Positions 51,772 to 59,588 of a stretch of DNA of 64,000 nt are shown one piece after another. Origin of the DNA: PGYR01 sp041675005 (GTDB lineage Bacteria; Bacteroidota; Ignavibacteria; Kapaibacteriales; UBA2268); NCBI GenBank assembly GCA_041675005.1, contig JBAYUQ010000010.1:1-64000 (forward strand), read 5' to 3'. The stretch's first letter is position 1. Every line of letters starts with the position of its first letter. A program made the translations under genes and the position numbers. Below the pieces are notes generated by a model. That model was not told the DNA's origin. It did no database searches and saw only the letters and a list, made by a program, of their open reading frames with translations.

Positions 51772-52661
51772 GATATAGTCTTATCATAATATTTTTCATT
51801 GCTTTTTCTCTTTGCTTATCGGCAAAGGAAATAGATTTGAAATATGGTGAAACTTATATTTTTAAATTGAAAAATGGCGATTTGGTAACTGGATTAGTTA
51901 ACAATGAAGTCGAAGTAAAAGACTTTGGAAAGGGAATTTCTGTAGAAACTCAGCTTGGGGAAGCTGTGATATTCTACGACCAGATAGAAGAATATAGATT
52001 AGAAGAAGAGCAATACAGACACGCACATAGAGTATACTTTATGCCGACTGCTGTACCAATAGGTGATAACCACTTCTTAGGTGATTTCGAATTACTTTTC
52101 CTATATGGTGGATTTGGGATTATGGATAAGATTTCAGTAACTGCTGGTAGGAGTATAATACCGACTATCCGGAGTGAAGAACAGATAACGGATTTGAATG
52201 TCAAATTTACTATCATAGAAGAAGAATACGAAGATTTTGAAGGGAAGCTACACGTTGCACTCGGTGGTAATCTTGCCTTTGTGAATAATGATAATAGATT
52301 TATCCACGCTTATGGAGTGGCGACATTCCAAAAAAAGCGCTCTAGATTGTCACTGGCATTATTCTCCAAGCTTGGCTCTGAAGATATATACAGACCGAAT
52401 TTCAAAGATAATTTCTTTGATATCAACTATGCTAATGGAGCTATGGGAATAGCTATTGGTTTAGACACAAAGTTCACGAGCTGGCACGATATTCACTTCA
52501 TAGGTGAGATGTGGAATGCAAACATAGCAAAGCCACAAGACACCGGTGTACTACTCGGTTTTAGACTAGCAAATACCAAATTTGGGGCAGACTTTGGATT
52601 AGCGTTTTTCACTACTCCAGTCGTTGCTCCATTTTTTAGCTTTGTTTGGACACCTTTTTAA
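51768..52661 (+). CDS. outer-membrane or secreted beta-rich protein, unknown
   Basis: The start is TTG, sharing TTGA with the rlmN stop. The 297-residue product has a signal peptide (about 1-19, RYSLIIIFFIAFSLCLSAK). It then has an SH3-like strand set (KYGETYIFKLKNGDLVTGLVNNEVEVKD) and a barrel-like region rich in glycine and aromatic residues, ending FFSFVWTPF with a terminal Phe. That end suggests an outer-membrane barrel. No family is recognised. Its position after rlmN is unlikely to say anything about function. Confidence 0.65.
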   Translation: MRYSLIIIFFIAFSLCLSAKEIDLKYGETYIFKLKNGDLVTGLVNNEVEVKDFGKGISVETQLGEAVIFYDQIEEYRLEEEQYRHAHRVYFMPTAVPIGDNHFLGDFELLFLYGGFGIMDKISVTAGRSIIPTIRSEEQITDLNVKFTIIEEEYEDFEGKLHVALGGNLAFVNNDNRFIHAYGVATFQKKRSRLSLALFSKLGSEDIYRPNFKDNFFDINYANGAMGIAIGLDTKFTSWHDIHFIGEMWNANIAKPQDTGVLLGFRLANTKFGADFGLAFFTTPVVAPFFSFVWTPF

Positions 52662-52672
52662 ATTGATTTACT

Positions 52673-52680
52673 TATATTTG
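52673..52680 (+). promoter_or_regulatory. candidate -7 box for gatC
   Basis: TATATTTG matches TAnnTTTG and lies 25 bases before the gatC ATG. A TTTG at 52645-52648 is 24 bases upstream, slightly too far for a typical -33 box. Confidence 0.35.
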
Positions 52681-52705
52681 TAGATAATAAAAAACAGAAA
52701 TAGAA

Positions 52706-52993
52706 ATGGAAAATACTAAAGAAATAATAGATAACGTTTCTAAGCTAGCTCACCTAGAGTTCAGCGAAGATGAGCTAAAAGCTATAACTCCTCAATTCAG
52801 CAAAATCTTGGACTATATAGATGAGCTGAGTAAAATAGACCTAGAAGGAGTAGAGCCAATGACTCATGTATTAGAAGATACTAATGTAATGAGAGAAGAT
52901 ATAGTAAAAGAATCTATCTCCGTGAAAGATGCACTTAAAAATGCGCCAAAACACAATGACATATTCTTCAAAGTACCTAAGGTATTCGATTGA
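52706..52993 (+). CDS. gatC: Asp-tRNA(Asn)/Glu-tRNA(Gln) amidotransferase subunit C
   Basis: GatC stabilises the GatCAB complex that makes Gln-tRNA or Asn-tRNA by transamidation. The 95-residue product has the family pattern VSKLAHLEFSEDELKAITPQFSKILDYIDELSKIDLEGVEPMTHVLE, then NVMREDIV and NAPKHNDIFFKVPKV. GatA and GatB are not in this window. Its TGA stop is inside a TTGA that could serve as a TTG start for kdsB. Confidence 0.95.
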   Translation: MENTKEIIDNVSKLAHLEFSEDELKAITPQFSKILDYIDELSKIDLEGVEPMTHVLEDTNVMREDIVKESISVKDALKNAPKHNDIFFKVPKVFD

Positions 52994-53010
52994 ACCCTTA
53001 TGAACGACAG

Positions 53011-53751
53011 ATGACAGCTGTGGGAGTTATACCTGCACGGCTAACTTCTACCCGATTCCCTGGTAAACTATTAGAACGGATAAATGGCAAATCGCTCATT
53101 GCTATGGTCTATGAGAATGCAAAAAAAGCAACATCACTAGAGAAAGTTGTTATAGCTACTGAAGATAAAGCTATAGTTGCAGAAGCTGAGGCAATAGGAG
53201 CTGATTATATATTGACCCCTAATACTTTTGCTACAGGTACTGATAGAATAGCTTGGGCTTGCAGAAGATTGGACCTGCAACACGATATAGTGTTTAATAT
53301 ACAAGGTGATGAGCCACTACTCTCGCCCAAATTGATAGATGATTTATTCATTGGCTTTTCTACCTCATTGTGTCAAGTAGGTACTTTAGTAAAAAGAATA
53401 GAAACTGAAGAAGAGTTGGGTAATCCGAATATAGTCAAAGTAGTAAGAAATATGGACGGAGAAGCATTGTATTTCTCTCGTAGTCCTATCCCATATTACA
53501 GAAATAAGCCACAAGACCACCTAAAACAAAACCACTATTGGAAGCATATTGGTCTATACGCTTATCGCTCGGATTCATTAGAGCTGTTCTCTAGATTGGA
53601 GCAAACAGACCTCGAAATAGCTGAGAGTTTGGAGCAGCTACGATTGTTGCAAAACAACTCGAAGTACTTCTGTATGGAAACCAAGGAAGAAATAATGGGA
53701 ATTGATACACCTGCGGATTTCGAAAAGCTAAAGAGCTTAATCAAAAACTAA
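53011..53751 (+). CDS. kdsB: 3-deoxy-manno-octulosonate cytidylyltransferase
   Basis: KdsB activates Kdo as CMP-Kdo for lipid A core synthesis. The N-terminal nucleotide loop is VIPARLTSTRFPGKLL. Later landmarks are TGTDRIAWAC, VFNIQGDEPLL and SRSPIPYYR. I prefer the ATG at 53011, which puts the family's VIPAR five residues in; an in-frame TTG at 52990 overlaps the gatC stop and would add seven residues. The stop overlaps that of the convergent gene by two bases. The gene implies an LPS-type outer membrane. Confidence 0.93.
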   Translation: MTAVGVIPARLTSTRFPGKLLERINGKSLIAMVYENAKKATSLEKVVIATEDKAIVAEAEAIGADYILTPNTFATGTDRIAWACRRLDLQHDIVFNIQGDEPLLSPKLIDDLFIGFSTSLCQVGTLVKRIETEEELGNPNIVKVVRNMDGEALYFSRSPIPYYRNKPQDHLKQNHYWKHIGLYAYRSDSLELFSRLEQTDLEIAESLEQLRLLQNNSKYFCMETKEEIMGIDTPADFEKLKSLIKN

Positions 53752-54443
53752 TGCTTTTTCTTTTTCAAAGCATCATCTCTATTCAGCCCACGAGGGATGT
53801 CATAGTAATCATCTTTCTTCTTTTCAGAAGTTGGGACTTCTGATTTCTCGTCTTTCAGAGCTTCTTTTATCAGATCTAAAGTCTTATCACCTTCTACTTT
53901 TTTAGCAACTCTCTTTCTTACTTTAGGCAAAGGAGACAATTTCGATTTGTTCACTTCATTATATACTTGCTCGTAATAAGCTAAATTGTATTTATTAGCG
54001 AAATTAGAAATTTTAGGAGCAAACTTCAGTATTCTATAATCATCTATTCTAAATACATCATTAGTCGAAGAGATTACTTTACAAATACCAAGTGAATCGA
54101 GTGCATAGAAATAGTCCTTGATAGGCATGCAAATTCTATTACTTAGCATTAGTACGGGCATTCCCATTGTCAGTAAGATTCGTTGCTTAGCTACTATGTA
54201 TGTCAGTAAATTGCTGTTGGGAGCAAACTGTAACTCTTTTCCATCGAAGCTAATACCAGCAGAATCTTTCTTATAATCGTCTATAATACAAGAAGTAGTA
54301 TATTCAAAATCCGAGTACTCGTAACCCATATTATTGATTACGTTCACGCTCTTTAACCGACCGCTTTGGTTAGCCACAGTAATAGTCTTCGAAACTAAAC
54401 CGAATGGGAACAATAAAAATAATATAAAAAATGCCGACTTCAT
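53748..54443 (-). CDS. secreted protein with copper-amine-oxidase-like stalk domain
   Basis: The 231-residue product has a signal peptide (about 1-18). A small beta domain around residues 70-135 reads SNLLTYIVAKQRILLTMGMPVLMLSNRICMPIKDYFYALDSLG. That is close to the copper-amine-oxidase N-terminal (stalk) domain often seen in cell-wall proteins and amidases. A basic/acidic low-complexity tail follows and no catalytic domain is present. It converges with kdsB. Its partner is unknown. Confidence 0.6.
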   Translation of the reverse strand: MKSAFFILFLLFPFGLVSKTITVANQSGRLKSVNVINNMGYEYSDFEYTTSCIIDDYKKDSAGISFDGKELQFAPNSNLLTYIVAKQRILLTMGMPVLMLSNRICMPIKDYFYALDSLGICKVISSTNDVFRIDDYRILKFAPKISNFANKYNLAYYEQVYNEVNKSKLSPLPKVRKRVAKKVEGDKTLDLIKEALKDEKSEVPTSEKKKDDYYDIPRGLNRDDALKKKKH

Positions 54444-54485
54444 ATATTAGAAATCGGCATTTTGTTCTATAACTTTAGTTTTCGC

Positions 54486-55289
54486 TTATAATCCCGGAGG
54501 ACGACGCATCTTCTGTCTATGTTCTTCTACAGTTGATATTATATTAACTAATTCAAATTTCATAATTAGAACAGAATGAGGAGGGATTTTTTGACCACTT
54601 CCTTCATCTTTGAAAGCAAGGGCAGGTGGGATAACAAATTCGTAAATATCACCAACGCCCATCATTTTTACAGCTTCTTGGAATCCGTAAACAACACCTT
54701 CTATTGGCATTTCGATTGGCTTACCACCATCGAAAGTATTCTCGAATACTTCACCATTTAGCAGTTCACCACGTATATGTATGCCAACTACCATATTATC
54801 AGCTGGCTTTGGTCCATTTGCTACTTTTATTGGCTTGTATTGCAATCCGGTTTCCGTCTCTTTCCAACCTTCTTTCTTGATATTTTCAGCAAGGTATTTT
54901 GGACCTAATGTCACGAAAGTCTTTCCTAATTCCTGCATTTCTTGCATCTTCTTATTATATTGCTCTTTTCCAGTTTCAGTCTGAATCTTTTGAATTATAT
55001 TTAGTAGCTTCATTCTATCCTCTGGAGATATCATCGGATCTCTTTTCTCTAATCCATCTATTATACCAGCTATTAAATAGTCAAAATTCACATGGCTATT
55101 CGCACTATCCATCATATTGATACCAGTAGTCATATCATACCCAAAAGTATAACTCATCCTATCTACTATCGTAACTGGTTTTGGTAACCCTTCCTTTCTT
55201 TCATATCCATTATACTTTTCAGGGCCATCGTCTTTGCTGCAAGCAGAAAATATAGCCGATAAAAATACAATTATTATTATTTTTTTCAT
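54486..55289 (-). CDS. FKBP-type peptidyl-prolyl isomerase lipoprotein
   Basis: The 267-residue product has a lipobox FSAC (Cys near residue 17). It has an N-terminal helical dimerisation domain (about 45-150) as in Mip/FkpA. The FKBP domain (about 165-255) has VVGIHIRGELLNGEVFENTF, PIEMPIEGVVYGFQEAVKMMGVGDIYEFVIPPALAF and IPPHSVLIMKFELVNI. Such enzymes help fold periplasmic and outer-membrane proteins. It lies 42 bases upstream of the stalk-domain gene in the same direction. Confidence 0.9.
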   Translation of the reverse strand: MKKIIIIVFLSAIFSACSKDDGPEKYNGYERKEGLPKPVTIVDRMSYTFGYDMTTGINMMDSANSHVNFDYLIAGIIDGLEKRDPMISPEDRMKLLNIIQKIQTETGKEQYNKKMQEMQELGKTFVTLGPKYLAENIKKEGWKETETGLQYKPIKVANGPKPADNMVVGIHIRGELLNGEVFENTFDGGKPIEMPIEGVVYGFQEAVKMMGVGDIYEFVIPPALAFKDEGSGQKIPPHSVLIMKFELVNIISTVEEHRQKMRRPPGL

Positions 55290-55328
55290 ATTTGTTCCTT
55301 GTTTTCTTTTAATAACAGTTAAAACGTA

Positions 55329-56288
55329 TTATTGTTTCAAATCTTCGTTATCTAAGTTATATACAATAGTGAATAAATTTATTTTTCTATATTGGTCGCA
55401 CACCATTTCGGCATATTTTTTCGAATAATATGAGCCAATAGAATATGCAACTCCACCCGAAGTATTCACCCTAATAGTATTGGGTATAATAGTCTCCACT
55501 ACCTCGTGATGTTCAAGATTCTGTGGTACTATAAGTACACTGTATTTGTTTTCTTGTGCTTTGCCTTCGGTAGTGTATTCTACTATCAAACCGATTAGTT
55601 CTGTTTGTATTAATTCTTCCTCTTCACTCACTACATTATCCGCTGTTATAAGAGCTTCTATCATACTTTGCATGTGAAGTGCTTGTTCTTTGGGCGGGTT
55701 AGTAGCTAGATAATTAGTCATAGAGTCACGTAGTAAAATGAAGTTATAACTATCGCCATCTTTTCTATTCTTATTCATCTCATCTACAGAGTAGTTGATG
55801 TTCCATTCTTTTGCAAATGCCTCGATTATCTCTCTTTCCTTAGGATCTAAATCATCATCTATCATAGCTATTTGGTGTAAAATACTAATGATAATCTCTC
55901 CATTCGAAGGCTTAAACATCTTCTTCAATAGATAAGTAGATTCTTTTTTCTCTAGTTTCAATGCTGATTTGGCCAAATGCCATAGGTTTCGGCTGCTTTT
56001 CCCTTTTACCCATAGCCCTGTGGAGATAAGCAAAAACACAAACGATTCGACCAGATAGAGTGTAGTATCTACTATGGAAAGCATATCGGTCTCTACCCAT
56101 ATATAATAGAATATCCAAAGCACACAATTACCAATTAGTAAAAGAATACCCGTGATAGACTGCGAAGCAGCAACCTCTTCTTCGTGCTTTCTTTTCCAAA
56201 TCTTATTTATTCGTAGATATACTTGTACAGTCGTCACGAAAACTGATAGTTGAGTTAGCACTAATATTATGGAAATAAAATCTTTCAT
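55329..56288 (-). CDS. membrane protein with TerB-like and SPOR-like domains
   Basis: The 319-residue product has about three membrane helices in residues 5-100. A TerB-like helical domain (about 130-215) follows, with ILHQIAMIDDDLDPKEREIIEAFAKEW, typical acidic metal-binding positions. The last 70 residues read YSVLIVPQ, then VAYSIGSYYSKKYAEMVCDQYRK, with the strand-helix order of a SPOR-type domain. TerB proteins take part in tellurite/phage-stress systems; SPOR domains bind denuded peptidoglycan. The combination is unusual and the function is unknown. Confidence 0.65.
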   Translation of the reverse strand: MKDFISIILVLTQLSVFVTTVQVYLRINKIWKRKHEEEVAASQSITGILLLIGNCVLWIFYYIWVETDMLSIVDTTLYLVESFVFLLISTGLWVKGKSSRNLWHLAKSALKLEKKESTYLLKKMFKPSNGEIIISILHQIAMIDDDLDPKEREIIEAFAKEWNINYSVDEMNKNRKDGDSYNFILLRDSMTNYLATNPPKEQALHMQSMIEALITADNVVSEEEELIQTELIGLIVEYTTEGKAQENKYSVLIVPQNLEHHEVVETIIPNTIRVNTSGGVAYSIGSYYSKKYAEMVCDQYRKINLFTIVYNLDNEDLKQ

Positions 56289-56386
56289 TCAATTCTGTTG
56301 CAATTTATTTTTTAAAGATAAAAAAAGGCAGTGTCAAATAAAACAAACTCTGTAAATTTAATATAAAATTTGGTTTTTTATAGAAG

Positions 56387-58168
56387 CTATCTCGCCACAA
56401 TAAATTCTAGAATTCTATTCATACTACCGTCTGTTATATTCATAAAATATACTCCAGAGTTCAAGTCAGATATATCGTAGATTATTTCCTTCTCACCAGT
56501 AATTACACTCTCACCTAATTCTTTGACGACTCTACCATTGATATTAGTAATTGAGAAGTTGTATTTATTCATTGACTTGGATGTAACGTTAATTCTTAGG
56601 GTATTGTTACTAGTAGGGTTTTCGCTTACAATTTTTGCTTTGAATATGTTTCTTATGTCATTTGTATTAATCGATGATTGAGGTTCATTAATCTTTTTAT
56701 AATTTATTGCTACAGGCCAACCGTAGGCATTTAAGCCAGACCCACCATATATATGACCACCAAACTTAGTTTCCGCATCTATCGTATGAATTCCTAAGCT
56801 AATTTTTACTTCTACCCAATATATATTAGTTGTGGGTATTCTATTCTTTAGAAAATCTGGATAGATGTCAACTATTCGGTTGCTGTCTAATAAAATCGAA
56901 TTGAGTAGGGTTAAATTCCTATTTGTATCTGAACTATCTCCCTCTGCAAATAAAACTAAAGTATTGTCTAAAAACCAAATATTACTTGGTGTTGCGAATA
57001 TGGCACTAGTTACAAATTGTTCTATTGAAGGCAAAGTAGTCATGAATGGTTCATAAACATCATTACTATCATATCCACTTGAATATGAATATTGGTTTAC
57101 TAATATTGGCTTATCGGCTTCGAAAACAGCGACTCCCCTAATTGATTCTTGGTTGTGAGGGAAATTTGCTCCATCCCCATTATACTCATACCAATCCCCT
57201 TTACTTTTCAAAATTATGTTCTTTGAAGAAGAAATTAGTTTATTATCACCACTGCCTTGTTTGGTGTACCACTTTACGCTCAAAGTTGTATTGTTTTTAC
57301 TTGCAACAACTCTAAAATAATCACCTTTTTCTTTATCTCTGTCAAGTTCCAAAGAAACATATTTTTTCCCCCAAGTGTTAATAGCTGGCAACATCTCTAT
57401 TAGATAATCTCTTCCCGTTTGGACTTCTGTAGAAGGTATCATAGCTCTTGTATGGTATGACACAACTCCAACAGGTTTGTCAGAATTAATATGTGAGCCA
57501 CTTAGGTCAAAAGTACCTCTCGTTTTTCCATTACCTTGTACAGTATATACTTCCCCTTCGTTCAAAGTTACTTTTATAACATCACCGTGTTTACGACCAC
57601 TTACAGTCTCACCATAACCTTCTTTTCCGTTGGCTCCATCTCGTACATTTATTACTATATCTGTATTATCTTCTTTTGCAATTACGCTAAAGCCACTTCC
57701 CCATTCCCTTGCCTCATTGAAATCATAAAAGCAATTATGTATATATTGATCACTCCAATATTCAGTAGGTATCGCCTTGTACCCTTCAGCTGATACTGAT
57801 TTGTCACTAAATACAAATACTGAGATAGGGTCACGAGCGGATATTTTAAGTGTTTTGTCTAATATCTTTTCGGATTCCTTAACTTCTATATTTCTTTTTA
57901 TACTATCATAATTTAAAGAAAATACAAAAGTCTCACCTGCTTTCACCTCGTAATTAAATTCAACAGAAAAATCGTTTCGAGTTATAGAGACCCATGTATC
58001 TGTTCGACTAGTTAAAAACACTGCCATGTCCAAAACCTTTAGTTCCGGAGTGTCATTCACTGGGAAAACAACATAAAATTCCCTACCCTCGGAGTTTACA
58101 TCTTGTGCGAATGAGTAAAATGGGGCTAACAAGAAAAAGGTAAATATAAAAGTATATAATTGTTTCAT
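56387..58168 (-). CDS. T9SS-exported protein with IgGFc-binding-like N-terminal region
   Basis: The 593-residue product has a signal peptide (about 1-21). A large beta-rich region follows, with REFYVVFPVND, AEGYKAIPTEYWSDQYI, GSGFSVIAKEDNTDI and SYHTRAMIPS, matching the IgGFc-binding-protein N-terminal family found in Bacteroidota surface proteins. The end is a T9SS type A sorting domain (about residues 510-593) with SITNINGRVVKELGES and DLNSGVYFMNITDGSMNR. The same C-terminal domain is nearly repeated in the gene at 58198. Role: surface or secreted factor, ligand unknown. Confidence 0.82.
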   Translation of the reverse strand: MKQLYTFIFTFFLLAPFYSFAQDVNSEGREFYVVFPVNDTPELKVLDMAVFLTSRTDTWVSITRNDFSVEFNYEVKAGETFVFSLNYDSIKRNIEVKESEKILDKTLKISARDPISVFVFSDKSVSAEGYKAIPTEYWSDQYIHNCFYDFNEAREWGSGFSVIAKEDNTDIVINVRDGANGKEGYGETVSGRKHGDVIKVTLNEGEVYTVQGNGKTRGTFDLSGSHINSDKPVGVVSYHTRAMIPSTEVQTGRDYLIEMLPAINTWGKKYVSLELDRDKEKGDYFRVVASKNNTTLSVKWYTKQGSGDNKLISSSKNIILKSKGDWYEYNGDGANFPHNQESIRGVAVFEADKPILVNQYSYSSGYDSNDVYEPFMTTLPSIEQFVTSAIFATPSNIWFLDNTLVLFAEGDSSDTNRNLTLLNSILLDSNRIVDIYPDFLKNRIPTTNIYWVEVKISLGIHTIDAETKFGGHIYGGSGLNAYGWPVAINYKKINEPQSSINTNDIRNIFKAKIVSENPTSNNTLRINVTSKSMNKYNFSITNINGRVVKELGESVITGEKEIIYDISDLNSGVYFMNITDGSMNRILEFIVAR

Positions 58169-58197
58169 CTTTAATCTATTAATTTAATTCATAATTA

Positions 58198-59493
58198 TTA
58201 TCTAACTACTACTAACTCTAAAATTCGGTTTATACTACCGTCAGTAATATTCATAAAATAAACTCCAGAGTTCAAGTCAGATATATCGTAGATAAATTCT
58301 TTTTCACCCGAAATCATACTCTCGCCTAATTCTTTGACGACTCTACCATTGATATCCGTAATCGAGATATCATATTTATTCATTGACTTGGATGTAACGC
58401 TAATCCCAAGAGAATTGTTACTAGTAGGGTTTTCGCTTAATATTTTTGCTTCGAATTGGTTGACTATATCAGAATTGTTAATTGAAGATTGAGGGTCGAA
58501 AAGAAGATTAGCTTCTATATAGCCACCATCATCTAAACCCGAAGGATTTGAATCTGTAAACTTACCATCGAAATCAACACTATAATTATTTTCAGTAGTT
58601 GGTATTTTACCATTCATAGTCATCTCACCAGCATCGCTTATTACTTTTAATCTTGCAAATTGCTGTCCTAGTTGAGTGTTATTAGTATTAAAATCAAAAG
58701 TTATTGTTAGTTCTTCGTATGGCTCCAATATATAATCTTTTATTTCATAAATACTCTGTCCAGTCTCTTCAACTATATAATTTGAAAATTGTCCGTAATT
58801 TGGAGCCGAACTATCTATTTCTATCGAATGAATAACAACATCAGAGGCCACCAGATTGTCTTTCTCAAAAGTCGTATTATTAATTACTATCATTCCTTTT
58901 TCTGGGTGAATTCCTGTTTGTATAATTCTTTCAGAGAATTTATGATTAGTAATTGATATATCAGGTTTATAAACTTTGAATTTGTTATTGATATCAAAAA
59001 AAGGTGAAATAGATTTGTTAGTAAATTCTATCAAAACTGTATCCTTTATGCTATAACCGACTCTTGCCGTAGATATTATTGGTATAATAATATCTGTGAT
59101 TTTATCATTTTCAGGAGTAAACTCAGGATAAATTCTCAAATTCAGAAAATTAGAGATGTCCGTTAATAGAGTATCGCCTTTACTATTAAGTGCAACTATA
59201 TTTATTTCATAGTTTATACAGTATCTAAACTCCGGAGAAAATATTTCTATAGAATTTGGTTTGAAATCATGTATAGAACCCTTAGTTGGGTCAGTTTCTC
59301 CTGGAGGTAGCTGGTTAATAAGTCTAAAAAACTTTGATGAATCTCTCGCCCCGACTCTCATTAGTTCAAACGTAGGAATAACCAAATGTGGGTTACTAGG
59401 TACTGCTGACAATAATGAATTATTTTCTTGAGAAATTACTAAACTAGTATAAAGCAAGAATAAAGAAAATATAAAAGTAAATAATTTTGTCAT
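58198..59493 (-). CDS. T9SS-exported protein, function unknown
   Basis: The 431-residue product has a signal peptide (about 1-21) and a beta-rich passenger region (residues 30-340) of no recognised family. The T9SS type A sorting domain (about 348-431) reads NPTSNNSLGISVTSKSMNKY, then SITDINGRVVKELGES and DLNSGVYFMNITDGSINR. It is nearly the same as that of the adjacent gene, whereas the passenger regions do not match. The gene follows its neighbour with a 29-base spacer and may be cotranscribed. Confidence 0.75.
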   Translation of the reverse strand: MTKLFTFIFSLFLLYTSLVISQENNSLLSAVPSNPHLVIPTFELMRVGARDSSKFFRLINQLPPGETDPTKGSIHDFKPNSIEIFSPEFRYCINYEINIVALNSKGDTLLTDISNFLNLRIYPEFTPENDKITDIIIPIISTARVGYSIKDTVLIEFTNKSISPFFDINNKFKVYKPDISITNHKFSERIIQTGIHPEKGMIVINNTTFEKDNLVASDVVIHSIEIDSSAPNYGQFSNYIVEETGQSIYEIKDYILEPYEELTITFDFNTNNTQLGQQFARLKVISDAGEMTMNGKIPTTENNYSVDFDGKFTDSNPSGLDDGGYIEANLLFDPQSSINNSDIVNQFEAKILSENPTSNNSLGISVTSKSMNKYDISITDINGRVVKELGESMISGEKEFIYDISDLNSGVYFMNITDGSINRILELVVVR

Positions 59494-59548
59494 ACTATAT
59501 CTATCGCTTTGTTGAAATATATTAATATTACAATTAACAAAAAATTCT

Positions 59549-59556
59549 TATATTTG
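59549..59556 (+). promoter_or_regulatory. candidate -7 box for the PD40-OmpA gene
   Basis: TATATTTG matches the TAnnTTTG box and lies 33 bases before the chosen ATG at 59589. No good -33 element is present. Confidence 0.35.
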
Positions 59557-59588
59557 TCACATAATTGAACAATAAAATTGAGTTATTT

